A stretch of DNA of 64,000 nt from Berghia stephanieae (lineage: Eukaryota > Mollusca > Gastropoda > Nudibranchia > Aeolidiidae): the NCBI GenBank assembly GCA_034508935.3, contig CM067449.1, forward strand, positions 39,406,912 to 39,470,911, given 5' to 3'. Under the pieces are notes generated by a model, which worked only from the letters and a program-made list of their open reading frames with translations, had not been told where the DNA came from and did no database searches. The translations under genes and the position numbers were made by a program. Numbering within the stretch: position 1 is the first letter of the stretch; every line of letters starts with the position of its first letter. Positions 12,049-23,374 of the stretch are shown piece after piece.

Positions 12049-13704
12049 GGCTAGGGCTATTGGTCAGTACTGACCCCCAGACGCTAGTACCTGCGTGTCA
12101 GTGCTGACGAACAGGCGCCAGCGCCTGGGGGTCAGCACTGACCAATAACCTGGTGTTATTGGTCGGTATTGAACAACAGGTGCCGCCGCCCACAGACAAC
12201 CTCTCTTCGGTCTGTGCCACCGCCCGCCATTAATCAGCACTGACGAACATCGGGCCTGTTCGTCAGTGCAGACAAAGACCTCTTCGCACTTATTCGTCAC
12301 TTCCTAAAGTAAAAAAAAAACAAAAAACAATTAAAATCCCAGGCTTTCAAGGCCAACTTATCCGATGACACTAAGCAACACTTGGTCACTTAGATAAATT
12401 TGATGTCTAACGCGTTAGATCGTGGCCTTCGTAAAGTTATGGCCTGATACTTACCAAAAAATGACGTCAAACTGCCAGTCTTTTGCCATAAAAGAAAACA
12501 AATCGTGAGTCGTATTCAGTAGTTCAACCAACGAAATAACTTGTTTCCTTGAGCTCTACTAACAACTCACTAACCGGTGCAAAAACCAAATAATGACGTC
12601 AAACTGCCGGTCCTTTTGGATTTCATCAGACTATAACATAACGATGGCTACGGTTAGATGCCGTTGGGGCAACGGTATGACTGTCGTTTCAAGCCACCAT
12701 ACGATTCTTTTTTATTTTATGTTGTCTTTGTGTGTATGTGTTTTTGTTTTTCTTTTTTTTTTTCGCATATTTTCGTTATTGCTTAAATTAAAGAAAAATA
12801 GAGGAAACGTGGTATAATATAATATTTCTTGTTACGATTCTTTTATAATACATTGTCCATTCTATTGATGAGGTTTTTTAAAAAATGTATTTGTTTTGTT
12901 TTTGTTTTTTGTCATGCAAAAAAAAAAATAATAATAATAACGGAAAGGAGGAGAAACCTGATAACGAATAGATAATTCCATATTATTTTTTTTTTTTTTT
13001 TGGGGGGGGGGGGGGGGAGGGGGCAGCGTGGCTCAGCGCTACGGTCTTTGCTTCGTACCCGAAAGGTACCGAGTTCGATTGCTTCTTTCTTTATAAAAAG
13101 AACATTACTTTCCTCCTCATGCCTTTTGATGGCATCAGTTAAAGCCTTCAAGGAGGCAAATTTGTTGCCGACAGCGAGTTCCATAATTTGTAGCTTTCTC
13201 CTGTCTCAGTGAGATTCGAGCAAGCCGAATTTCAAATGACGGAATGAAAAAAGACGAGACAATGAAAGAGCTTCACTTTCAGTTCTGACGTCACGCATCA
13301 GTGAGCATGCGCGTTGGAGGAACCGAAATATAAGGTTGCCAGTTTGGCGTTTCAACATTAAATTTGGTATTTTTCTCAGGATTGAACAATATCATTTGTT
13401 TAATTAATTGATAAATTTATTAAACAAATCTCACGTAAACCGATAAAAAAAGGTGAAACCAAGGGACTTCCTTGCGACTAGTATGGGACAGGAAATGCGG
13501 ATTTATTTGTCGTAGAGCAAGTTATTTCAAAAAATGGCATTTTTCCATAATTTTGGCACTGTCAGTACAGGCGCCAGAACTGACCAATAGATACCAGTAC
13601 CTATACTATTAGTCAGTGCTGACCCCCAGACGCTGGTGCCTGTTCGTCAGTACTGACCCCAGATGCTAGCGTCTGGGGGTCAGTACTGACGAATAGTCAC
13701 TCCG
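12049..13704. mobile_element. Fold-back-type DNA transposon nested in pogo copy B
   Basis: A 1656-bp insertion flanked by 9-bp TTAAAACAA (12040-12048, 13705-13713); copy A has the corresponding unbroken region. From the ninth base the inverted ends match at 30 of 31 positions (CTATTGGTCAGTACTGACC continuing CCCAGACGCTAG). The palindromic core TCAGTACTGA, with variants TCAGTGCTGA and TCAGCACTGA, recurs about eight times near both ends. No transposase seen. A 9-bp duplication suggests a Mutator- or Merlin-like group, but the superfamily is unresolved. Confidence 0.7.
13015..13090 (+). mobile_element. tRNA-derived SINE head, family E, copy 1
   Basis: GGCAGCGTGGCTCAGCGC followed by CCCGAAAGGTACCGAGTTCG gives A-box-like and B-box-like motifs. 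Related copies lie at 57278-57345 and 61115-61300. It is preceded by a T run and an 18-base G run and lies within the fold-back element. Confidence 0.5.
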
Positions 13705-15723
13705 TTAAAACAAAGAGCGTAAGTATATGATATGGGTGGGGTGGGGGTGGGGGGGGGGGGGGGGGGGGGGGGTAGGCAAACACTTCAATCACTGCACTTG
13801 GGTTTGGCCAGCACCACTATCGAAGACTGGAAAAGGAAGACAACGGGTGACTGGCAGGTGAAAAATGAGGAAAGAGGGGGAGTTGGGGTGTAGAATCACG
13901 CAAGCGAGATGTTCTCGCTCGTGTGTTGATGCTTTGGAACTGACTGGATTTTCAACACGACAATAAGGAGGGGGGTGGTAGACAACTTACCATTGACATG
14001 CCATTTCATTTCCACTTTGATTAAATGTGTGTGTGAAAGGGGGGGGGGGGGGGGGGGGTTCTATGTAATGTAATTAGGCATTTGAACCTAATGGCTTTTC
14101 AACAAAAGAGGGGTGTGTAGTAGACAACTTAGCATTGACACGCCTTTTCATTTCCATTTCACTTCACCTCTGAGTAGCTGCGCATCATTCATTATCAATT
14201 ATCGCACAAGAACTTTCGATCTTATTTTAGCTTTACATTTTACTAAAAGAAAGCACTATGCTTAAACATTGGAGTTTAAAATCATAATACTATGTGAAGT
14301 CGATGAAAAAAAAGGTTGATCAAGACGGAGATATGTAAAATACGCGGCATCCCGAACTCAACTCTTTCAACAATTTTGAATTGAAAACGAAAACCCCCGA
14401 AAATATTTTTAAAACACACCAAAAAAAAATAAAAAATTATAATAATAAAATTGAAAAATAATAATTTTTAAAATGGTTACGAAGACGGCATTTATTCAAC
14501 TACTACATTTAAGGGGAAACCCATGATCATACGATTAAATGAGCAAATTTCTTAAATAGTTACTACCCTTGAAAAACATCGAAAAACGGGAACTTGCTTG
14601 AAACCAAAATGTCTTTAAACCGAAATGGTTTAGAAGGTCCCCAAAATTTCGGTTTAAAGTAATTCTACTGTAGTTCCGAAATGTAGGAAGGGGCAGTACC
14701 TTCAAGACAACGATACACTAAAACACAAACTTTGAATTTAATCCTTTTCTCAACAGGCAGCCAATACAGGTCATTAAGCAGAGGTCTGGCAGAATCGCAC
14801 CTATGCTTCATAAATACGTGTCTGGCAGCGCTGTTTTGGACAATCTGAAGAAGTCTCAGATTATATTGCGAAACGCCAAACAACAGAGCATTACAATAAT
14901 CCAATTTCGATAATACGAGGGACACAACCAGGTGTTTGGTTACATCCTCAGATATGAACCGTCTAATGGAAGCAATCTTTTTAGTTGGAAAAAGGGGGAT
15001 CTAAGCAAATTATTAACCTGATGCTCCATCGACAGTCCCGAGTCTAATAATGTGCCAGGGTTTTTCACTTTGTCAACAATTTGAATGGAGGCAGGCATCC
15101 CCCAGCTTCAAATGTTTCACTTTTCAACTTCCTGTTCCCAACATACAGCACCTCCGTCTTATCATCATTCAGTTTCAGTCTGTTCTCAATCATCCATTTC
15201 TTGACACTTTGGATACAATTCTTACTATCGGCTGATACATCTTGTAAATTTCTCGTATGGGAAACGCAGTACAATTACGAATCATCAGCGTATTGGTGGT
15301 AAGACAGACCAAAACATCTGATGATTTTAGACAGAGGGCCAACGTACAGAACAAAAAGAACAGGTCCAAGTGTACTGAACCCTGGGGAACCCCACAATCA
15401 AGAATGATTTCCTCAGATCTATATTCATCCACCGCAATAATCTGTTTACGATTAAACAAATATGATCTAAACCAATCAAGCGCTACACCAGACACGCCAT
15501 AAGTAATTTCAAGACGTTTGAGAAGATTGTGATCAATAGTCACAAAACAGTATGTCCTCAAAGGCCAAATACAGAAAGCCAAATTGGCCATATTGCTATC
15601 GCCCCCAGATGGTGAATGACATTGACACCAACACGTGCATACAGAGGAGCTAATGTAGGGTACGATTAAGAGCATTCCTTTTTCTTTTAACCACTAAATC
15701 CATTATCGAGATAGCAAAGATTA

Positions 15724-16070
15724 TTTTGTTTTGTTTGTTTGTTGCTTTAGGTCTCTTCCAACACAATTGAGGTTATATGAGAGACCGCTGAAACAAAAAA
15801 ACAAGCAATCTAACACAACAAAAATAATAGTACAAATGTAAATCAAAATCATAACCTAAAGATATCATAAGCTAAATTATAAATAACCAAGAACAAACAG
15901 GCAGAAGATTTACAGAAAAAAAAATATCCCCTGTCAAAAATACAATCACAAACCAAAGAAGCAGGATAGGCTAGTAAAGAGAAGTAGAAACGACATTACT
16001 ATCGGATCGTACACCCATGCGAACATCATAGGTATATGATTCAAGGGTGATGCTCCCATCCAACCACCGC
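15724..16070 (-). mobile_element. SINE family R2, copy 1
   Basis: A 347-bp copy flanked by a perfect 12-bp duplication TAGCAAAGATTA (15712-15723, 16071-16082). On the - strand it starts GCGGTGGTTGGATGGGAGCA and ends with the hairpin GGTCTCT...AGAGACC (15750-15786) and a CAAA-rich tail. Almost identical to copies at 29547-29885 and 33906-34240. Confidence 0.85.
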
Positions 16071-16254
16071 TAGCAAAGATTAAGTTTTGGCCCTAGCAAA
16101 CAGTAGTTTGATATGAGAAAACTAAAAACAAGAAAAAAAAGGAAAGAATTTTCTCTTGTATTTGTATTGTAAAATTTCAACCTCTCGCTGACTCGTAGAA
16201 AAATCCATAAAGATAAGGTGGGGAAACTGTAATTAATGAAAATCCTCCCACAGA

Positions 16255-16405
16255 ACTGTGAAGAAACAGTAGGTATGGGGTGGAGTCCTTGACCTCCATT
16301 GGTGGGCGAAGAGGTCAGTCACTATTGCTGTCTTCTGCCTCTCTCCGTTAGTCTTGTCTTTGGTCTAGGTTGAGATTGCTCCGTTCTTTTCCAATAAAAT
16401 GTTAA
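16255..16405 (+). mobile_element. Diverged SINE family R1 fragment
   Basis: The + strand reads GGGTGGAGTCCTTGACCTCC then TTGGTGGGCGAAGAGGTCA, similar to the start of R1 (GGGTGGGGATCCTGACCTCC). Old partial copy. Confidence 0.5.
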
Positions 16406-16661
16406 GAGATATTTTTTACTTGTGAATCATCATTCAGTATGTACTGTAGCGGGATCTTTTGATTGTGCCTGGATGGAACTACATAGGTAATACCAAAATA
16501 GGCACATACTGATGGAATTGTGGAATCCAATGTTCATTTGAATAAGTCTCCTTTTTCAGACTATTTCTTCGGTGCTTTTAACCTCAGATCTACAAGTTTC
16601 CCCTGAAATTTACCTAAAAGTGTCACTCGTGCACCCTTAAAAACAACATAAACACAAACAA

Positions 16662-17030
16662 CAAGATATGAAGTGAGTAGAAAAGTGCCAGAAGACAATA
16701 GAGAATAAAAATATTTTTTTTCGCGGCAGTGGTGGGGTTTGAACCTGCGACCTTATTGGTACGACAACTCCGCCTGGCAGGTGAGAGCGTGGCTCTACCG
16801 TGTGAGCTATCCACGAACACAAAAAGATTCGTTTCAAACCCAAAGTCATTTCTAGATCCCTCTCTCACCCACTTCTTGAGATCGCCGATTCGTTCACCAC
16901 CATCGCGAAGTAATTTTGACCAGCAGTTAAGCTTAATAGCCAATATTCTCATCACAAACATATAACATAGAAACGATTGAGACATTGAGTATGCTCCGGT
17001 GTATGGGGTGAATTTTTAATTCAGAAAAGT
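16662..17030 (-). mobile_element. tRNA-derived SINE, family C, copy 1
   Basis: A 369-bp element flanked by 12-bp AAACACAAACAA (16650-16661, 17031-17042), hence retroposed. On the - strand a tRNA-like part reads GGATAGCTCACACGGTAGAG (A box), then GTCGCAGGTTCAAACCCC (B box). The tRNA-like part sits inside the element rather than at its edge. A close copy lies at 20932-21304. Confidence 0.8.
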
Positions 17031-17099
17031 AAACACAAACAATAGGGCACAGAAGCCGAGAATACAAGTGGAGGAGATGCCAAGATACCAATCAGCTAT

Positions 17100-17375
17100 A
17101 GAAAGAAGAGACGCTAAACAAAAATACACTAAGCAAAGAAGGGAAACGCTAAACAAAAGCAACACTAAGCAAAGAAGAGATGCTAAACAAAACTACACTA
17201 AGCAAAGAAGAGACGCTAAACGAAAACTGCACTAAGAAAAGAAGAGACGCTAAACAAAAACTACACTAAGCAAAGAAGAAGAGATGCTAAACAAAAACTA
17301 CACTTAGCAAAGAAGAAGAGATGCTAAACAAAACTACACTAAGCAAAGAAGAAGAAACGCTAAACAAAAATCACA
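17100..17375 (+). repeat. About 34-bp tandem repeat
   Basis: About eight imperfect units around GAGACGCTAAACAAAAACTA then CACTAAGCAAAGAA. It lies directly upstream of the mariner remnant and does not encode a conserved protein. Confidence 0.85.
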
Positions 17376-17448
17376 CATTCACAGCAAGTGTCCATAGGGA
17401 CAGCACATCCATATTCATACATTCACTTAGAACACTTCTGACACACAA

Positions 17449-17890
17449 ATGGATTTGGAAAATGAAAGCCGCCCTGGTGCTCGAGATGATGCAGGAATGT
17501 CAGCTGTTGAGCAATCCCTTGCAGAAGATAGAAAATGACGCTCTGGATTGCTGAATTGTCCATGTCAACGTCTCTTTACCAGATTTTCACCAAAGAACTT
17601 GGAAGAGAAAAATGTTCGCAAAATGGGTTCCCCACTTGCTGACACTGAGAAAAAAAAAAAGCTTGCATAAATTTGTCAAGACATAACATTCGTCGATTTT
17701 GAGAGCACCGTTTTTAGATCAAATCGTCACTGGAGATTAAACCTGGGTTTATCATTGGCATCAAGAGACAAAAAGAGTCACTGAGTGGAGGAACAAGGAT
17801 GAACCTCACCTGAGAATCGAGAAGGCACATCTAAATCTAAAGCAAAGTCATGAACATGTTCTTCCTGTATCTGTATGGTTGGCGCTGAAG
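17449..17890 (+). pseudogene. mariner-type transposase remnant
   Basis: The pieces of a mariner transposase follow in order in shifting frames: MDLENESRPG and AVEQSLAEDRKMTLWIAEL, then YQIFTKELGREK, KMFAKWVPHLLT and IVTGD-TWVYHWHQETKRVTEW. TGD-TWVY is the first catalytic block of the DDE/D domain (normally TGDETWV); here the glutamate codon is a stop. At least two frame changes and stops make it dead. It runs into the 3' end of the LINE that follows on the other strand, so the C-terminal half is absent. Confidence 0.8.
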
Positions 17891-19107
17891 AAACCAATGG
17901 TCTGGTTGTATTTCAGCGGCGTCCTCATTGGGCGCGGGCCCATGTCAGTCGGGCCTTGAAATCGTTTAGGTGTGGTGCCATGATGACCAGTTCATCCAGC
18001 CCATTCCACTCCGAGATAGTTCTAATGAAGAAAGAATTTATGTAGTTTTGTGTTCTTGTCTGTGGGATTTTGAAGCAGTTCGAATTGTTTGTGGCGTATC
18101 TGTCAATGGGGTTTTCAGTTATGTGGTAGCGAAAGTGAGTGCTCGGATTTTTCTTTTGTTTGGTCGTGGCGTGAAAAAGGAGTCTGCCTTTATTGATGGT
18201 ATTTGATCTGTTATTATCATGATCATGAATGACAGACGGGTTTCTTTTCTTCTTTGTTGGAGGCTGATGAGATTTCTTTCTTCTAACATTTTTGTCATGC
18301 ATCCTGGGGTTCTGCTCTTATAGTTCCCAGTTATGAATCGGGCGCCTTGTCTCTGGACTCTCTCAAGTTTTTGAATATCCTCTTTCAGGTAGGGGTCCCA
18401 GGCAACTGCTCCGTATTCCAATTATGATCTCACAAGTGCGAGGTAGGCGTTTTGTTTGCATGACGTTGGGGCGTGGCTAAGATTTCGGCGGAGAAACGCG
18501 AGGGTGCAGCTTGCCTTTTGGGTTATTTTGTTAATGTGTTTCCCCCATTTCAAGTCCTTTGAGAAGGTGATGCCAAGGTATGGGTTATCGTCGACTTGTT
18601 TCAGGACGGTGTTGTTTAACTTGTAGGTCTCATTGTACTTTTTAGCTGTGCTGAGGATGTAGCATTTGTTTGCGTTAAATTTCATTCCCCAATCATTAGC
18701 CCACTGTTCGAGACTATTCAAGTCCTCTTGTAGCAATTTTTGATCATTTGCAGATTTTATTGGTCGGTATATTAGACAGTCATCGGCAAATAAATTAATC
18801 TGAGATTTTACTCCATTGATGAAACAAAGAAATAGTATAAGTATAATGGGTCCTAGCACCGTTCCCTGTGGTACTCCTGATATGACTGGACATTCATCCG
18901 ATGACGTGCTATCTAGGACTACTTTCATGGTACGTTTTGTGAGGAAATTACAAAGCCATGTGTGTAAAGAGCCACGAATTCCGTAATTTTCTAGTTTCTG
19001 CAGGAGTTTTTGGTGGGGCACAGTATCAAATGCTTTGGAAAAGTCGAGGATGCCGATGTCTGCTTGAGTGTTGGCATTCTGGAGTCTCAACAGGTCGTTT
19101 ACAGTTA

Positions 19108-19968
19108 CAGTAGAACATGACCATAGCGGCACCCGCTACAGCGGGACCATCGCTACAACGGGACCTTACACAAACCCCGCTTTTTTTTACTATATAAATT
19201 CAATAACCTGTGCTTGGGTTTAGCGGGTCAAGGAAAGGCCCGAACTTGCTTACAGCGGGAAAAATTGAGCAAGCTGTAAGCGCCGCCGTGACTCAGCGAG
19301 TGACGTAGACTGGGCTCTCTCCCACCACCCAGGACTAGCACACACGCCTCCGTCTGCCATTTCGCTCGTGTCTTCAAACACACCTCTTGTGTCTACCCGC
19401 ACTTCTTTTGCCGCTCGCTCTATTTCTTTATATGCGTTGATTGGTCAGACTTGCGATGATTAATTAAGTTGGGGCACAAGATGACGCCGTGTGTAAAGCC
19501 CTTGGCCAATTAGAGAGAAGAGGCTTGTGCGTTCGCGGTGGTGTGTACATTTTAATCCAGATCAGCCCTATTATTACTATCTATTACTTATGCCATTCCT
19601 CATTCATTGCAATTGTTGCTGCTCAAGCATACACATCACTCGCACTCGTTCGTATCGTAGTCCTTCCTGCCTAAATCCCCCCCTCCCCCACTACCCACCA
19701 AAAAAAAAAAACCCACACACACCCCCCCCCCCCCCCCCCCCCCCCCCAAATAAAAAAAATTAAAATTTAAAAAATAAAAAAAAACAACCAAAACAAACAC
19801 TGATAGTCCATTTCAAGGCTCATGGGTCACGTTAGTTTTATTGACATTCAAGAGAGGTAATCATGGTTATTTTTGGGACATTTTCCCCTGCTTTCCTATA
19901 GCGGGAACTTGGCTACAGCGGGATTTTTCTGCTGGGACCAAAAGTCCCGCTATAGGCATGCTCTACTG
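19108..19968. mobile_element. TA-flanked non-autonomous (pogo-like) DNA transposon
   Basis: An 861-bp element with TA on both sides (19106-19107, 19969-19970). Inverted ends read CAGTAGAACATGACCATAGC and, inward from the right, CAGTAGAGCATGCCTATAGC. Subterminal AGCGGGAC motifs repeat at both ends. CAGTAGAAC-type ends resemble Tigger elements. No transposase. It interrupts the LINE at 17890-23200 just upstream of the reverse-transcriptase core. Confidence 0.75.
19680..19790. repeat. C-run and A-run tract
   Basis: Runs of C (about 19722-19747) and A-rich sequence inside the TA-flanked element. Confidence 0.7.
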
Positions 19969-20931
19969 TATTAGGAGTTGGCTTTCACATGAGTATCCTT
20001 TGCGAAACCCGTGGTTCAGGTCAGTTAGGATGTCATTGTTCTCAAAGTGGTTCATCATGTTCTTACAAATTATATGTTCTAATAGTTTGGATATTACAGA
20101 CGTCAGTGAGATTGGACGTTAGTTATCTGCTTTATTTTTGTTGCCTTTTTTTAATACAGGTGCGATGTTTGCCTTCAGCCAGTCATTAGGGAGCATCCCG
20201 GTGTCGACCGATTTTTGGAAAATTATGCATAATGAGAGGGCCAAACTCTCAGCACACTCCTTTAGTACTGTGTTGGGGATGTTATCTGGACCTGACGCCT
20301 TAGATGGATCGACGTTTTTTGGCAACTTTTCAAGTCCTGAGATGTTTATGTTGATATTAGTAAGAGATTGGTCACACCTATGTGATGTCGGTGGGGTGGT
20401 TGTATCGTGTGGATCATGAGGGGTAAAGACAGATTTAAATCGATCCAAGAGGATCGTTGCTTTATCCTTCCCCTTAATGTACAGGGTGTCATTGTCTTTC
20501 AATGGGGCTACACCAATGGAATCGTTTTTCTTGCTTTTTATGTAGTTCCAAAATGGTTTGGTATTGTTTGTTTCAAGTCCTTTTTCTATAACATTGTTAA
20601 TGTGCGTCCATTCTGCTTGCCTTATTTCACGCCTACTTTGACGCTGCAACGATTTGTATGTATCCCAGGTTCCGCTCAGTTTAGCCCGCTTGAATGCTTT
20701 TGCTTTGCGTCTTAGTAGTGCTCGTATTTTCCTGTTCATCCACGGCAGCGTTCTTGTATTTTTATGTACTTTTCGGGGAATTGACTCCTTGATTACACTG
20801 AGTAGGCAGGACTGAAAATGGCTCCACATTTCATTTACATCCATACCGTTTTTGTGCTGTTCTGTGATCTCTGATGACAGTCCCTCGATGCGTTTTCGTA
20901 GTGCGGCCCAGTTGGCCTTTATGAAAAGGTA

Positions 20932-21468
20932 ACAACAAGATATGAAGTGAGTAGAAAAGTGCCAGAAGACAATAGAGAATAAAAAAATTTTCGCGGCGGT
21001 GGTGGGGTTTGAACCTGCGACCTTATTGGTACGACAACTCCGCCTGGCAGGTGAGAGCGTGGCTCTACCGTGTGAGCTATCCACGAACACAAAAATATTC
21101 GTTTCAAACCCAAGTCATTTCTAGATCCCTCTCTCACCCACTTCTTGAGACCGCCGATTCGTTCGCACACCACCATCGCGAAGTAATTTTGACCAGCAGT
21201 TAAGCTTAATAGCCAATATTCTCAACACAAACATATAACATAGAAACGATTGAGACATTGAGTATGCTCCGGTGTATGGGGTGAATTTTTTAATTCAGAA
21301 AAGTGAGTGGAGCAGGCACTTATGTTGGTAACAACAAGATATGAAGTGAGTAGAAAAGTGCCAGAAGACAATAGAGAATAAAAAAATTTTTTATTCTCTA
21401 TTGTCTTCTGGCACTTTTCTACTCACTTCATATCTTGTTGTTACCAACATAAGTGCCTGCTCCACTCA
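20932..21468 (-). mobile_element. SINE family C copy 2 joined to a palindrome, one insertion unit
   Basis: The 537-bp insert splits the LINE. It is flanked by a perfect 15-bp duplication CTTTATGAAAAGGTA (20917-20931, 21469-21483). Its left part (to about 21304) is a full SINE C copy with the tRNA-like part at about 20990-21095. Its right part is the palindrome described separately. The shared duplication suggests that both parts entered together. Confidence 0.8.
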
Positions 21469-21472
21469 CTTT
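21300..21472. repeat. Perfect 86-bp-arm palindrome
   Basis: Bases 21300-21385 are the exact reverse complement of 21387-21472, around the single base 21386. Each arm contains CAAGATATGAAGTGAGTAG and CAATAGAGAATA, the end of SINE family C, preceded by GCAGGCACTTATGTTGG, which is absent from SINE copy 1. Confidence 0.95.
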
Positions 21473-21677
21473 ATGAAAAGGTATCGTGTTTTGGGGGGTT
21501 GGTTCATATAATTGGGGCTTAGTGTGGTTTCAGTAACAACGCAGGCATGATCTGATATTCCTGGTTGTGATGTTGTTGAAAGGATCAGTGATGGATTGGA
21601 TACGAAAACAAGACTAAAATATTGTCACCGCGTGTGCATTCTTCGTGAATTTGTGTGAGGTGCGCTCCTGCTGTAAT

Positions 21678-22924
21678 TAGACCTGTAAATGAGCTCTATA
21701 AAAATTGACTGAAACTCTTCGACAAACTGAAGATTCAATTATTTTTTTAAAAATAAGGGCATCATTGGAGAGGAGAGTGATAAATACAATACATTAAAAT
21801 AGTGGGTGTTATTTCTTACTGGAAGTATGACTGCCATAATTTGATGTAGAAGGAATGCTAAATAAGCATGTCATTCATATAGGTAAAGATGACTTCATCA
21901 AAGTCATATTCCTGCCTCTGGAATTTTTTTTGACATAGTCAGAAAAATAATCACCATTATCATCTTTAACTTCTAGCCATGACCAATTGAATTTATTCCT
22001 CACACTCACATCTTTAACTTTATCGACGCTCGACAAGTCTGAATTGCGATCCACGAACAGCTCAGCCATTGTGAGAACATTAGAATAATGTAGCAATGAG
22101 CAAACTTGATTTTCAATCAGTAAATGACAGAGAAACAAAAACTTAAATAAATATGACTTCTGGCCAATACACTGAATTATTAAGTAGAAGTGAATTATCA
22201 AGAAGAAACTTCGGCAGGCGTAGCGGAAAAATTCAAAGAATCGAAATGAAGGTAAATCGCCACAAAACAGCAAGCTCGCTTGGGCTTGAGCAAAACAATG
22301 GCAGAAAACGTCCTGATTTGCACGGGAATTAATTAGGCTACTTACCATTGTTCCTTATAATCAGGTACTCAATCAGTGAAGAAACGGTCAACCAGTTTGT
22401 TTACAACGTGAGGCAATCGGAATATGCTTGTAGCAATCTATCCTAATCTAACTTTCGATTTAAAGATGTCTCCATCATCTACTAGAGATGTTACTTCCGG
22501 CATTCGCATTTTATTTTTTTTTATAATTTTAAACCCCAGCTTGTAATTGTGGTCAATTTTGGCTTAGACGAAACAGTGAAATTTATCGCTCGGCGGCTCA
22601 GTTAAAATTGGCTACCGTTGGGATCACGACAGGTTGGAAAGTGAAAAAATAATTTAACGAAGGCTGTGTGAAATTACACTGGGATGTGTTCAGTCACGCC
22701 AATTCTAAAAAGCGCCGCTTAGCCTTGGCAATAAATCCATCGTTAATATTAACGGCTCCCATGAGCTATGCGTAGCGTTATGGAACACTCCTAATTACTA
22801 TACGGTCATTCGACTACGATTTGTGAATTCTTTCTTTCTTCACTTCTTTCTTTCCTTTTTTTTTAATATTTGAATTTGACAAATTGACTGATTTCAGTTA
22901 ATTGACTGAGAATTTACAGGTCTA
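21678..22924 (-). mobile_element. 1.24-kb terminal-inverted-repeat transposon, copy 1
   Basis: Inverted ends TAGACCTGTAAAT and ATTTACAGGTCTA. The same element, close to identical, lies at 42091-43330. Flanks suggest a 5-6-bp duplication (TGTAA). On the - strand an ATG near 22070 opens MAELFVDRNSDLSSVDK and continues to NKFNWSWLEVKDDNGDYFS. The W-x-W-L-E style start resembles first exons of zinc-finger transposase genes, but no catalytic domain is present. It interrupts the endonuclease part of the LINE at 17890-23200. Superfamily unresolved. Confidence 0.7.
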
Positions 22925-23374
22925 ATGTAATGATGAGGCTTTGTTGTATTGCACGTTGTGGGCAGATTACGTTTTTGAACCGTCCCAGTTTATATCAGGA
23001 CAGTTAAAGTCTTCTGTTACTGTTAGAATCATTTGGTTTGGAGTTTTTTCTGAGTTGATTATTTCAAGCGATTTTGGCAGCTCTACGATGTCAGTTTCGT
23101 TTCGATGGGCCATGTAGAACGATCCAACAAGGATGTTTTTATGGCCTTGGATTTTAACGCTTACCCAAATTATCTCACAGTCAATTTTGAACTTTGCTCA
23201 CAGCCTGTGAGCTTTCTATCAACGACTGTCCACTATCGGAGGTCACGAAACCCATCCAGCTTACATCAGTGCATTTAACGACTGGTTACCAAGAATAAAG
23301 ATAATTCGTGCCAAGCTTCAGTATCCTGCGTCTCAGAGTTATAAAGGGGAGGAATATGTACTTACTTATGGAAT

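Larger units (their letters stand above)
11798..14670 (+). mobile_element. pogo/Tigger-like DNA transposon, copy B, carrying a nested insertion
   Basis: Same family as copy A at 1650-2828. TA flanks lie at 11796-11797 and 14671-14672, with the same inverted ends and internal sequence, including the transposase N-terminal remnant at about 14240-14400 (ACTATGTGAAGTCGATG, GCATCCCGAACTCAACTC). It is longer than copy A because of the 1656-bp element at 12049-13704. It is inserted in the 3' UTR of the LINE at 11450-15545. Confidence 0.8.
11450..15545 (-). mobile_element. L2/CR1-like LINE, 5' truncated, split by a pogo element
   Basis: Reverse-transcriptase pieces read on the - strand from 15545 down to 14673: TIDHNLLKRLEITYGVSG, WFRSYLFNRKQIIAVDE, CGVPQGSV, then WMIENRLKLNDDKTEVLYVG. 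The C-terminal LDYCNALLFGVSQYNLRLLQ and LLNDLYWLPVEKRIKFKV follow; the latter is typical of L2-like LINEs. The catalytic ADD box is lost to frame breaks. The 3' UTR resumes at 11797-11460 beyond a pogo element, with GCGCTATATAAG and an ATTATT-type tail at about 11450-11475. Multiple frameshifts; dead. Confidence 0.8.
17890..23200 (-). mobile_element. CR1/jockey-type LINE with endonuclease and reverse transcriptase, cut by three insertions
   Basis: On the - strand the 5' part (23175-22925) carries NILVGSFYMAHRNETDIVEL and EDFNCPDINWD, the AP-endonuclease region. It continues at 21677-21484 with PGISDHACVVTETTLSPNYM (the SDH motif). After an insertion at 20932-21468 it continues with FIKANWAALRKRIEGL and SKASGPDNIPNTVLKECAES (20931-20119). 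After another insertion (19108-19968) comes the reverse transcriptase: [42 protein letters not shown], then the thumb to about 17925. A stop interrupts N-RPISLTSV near 20119 and another lies near 18423. The third insertion is 21678-22924. The 5' end (ORF1 and UTR) is missing. Dead. Confidence 0.9.
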
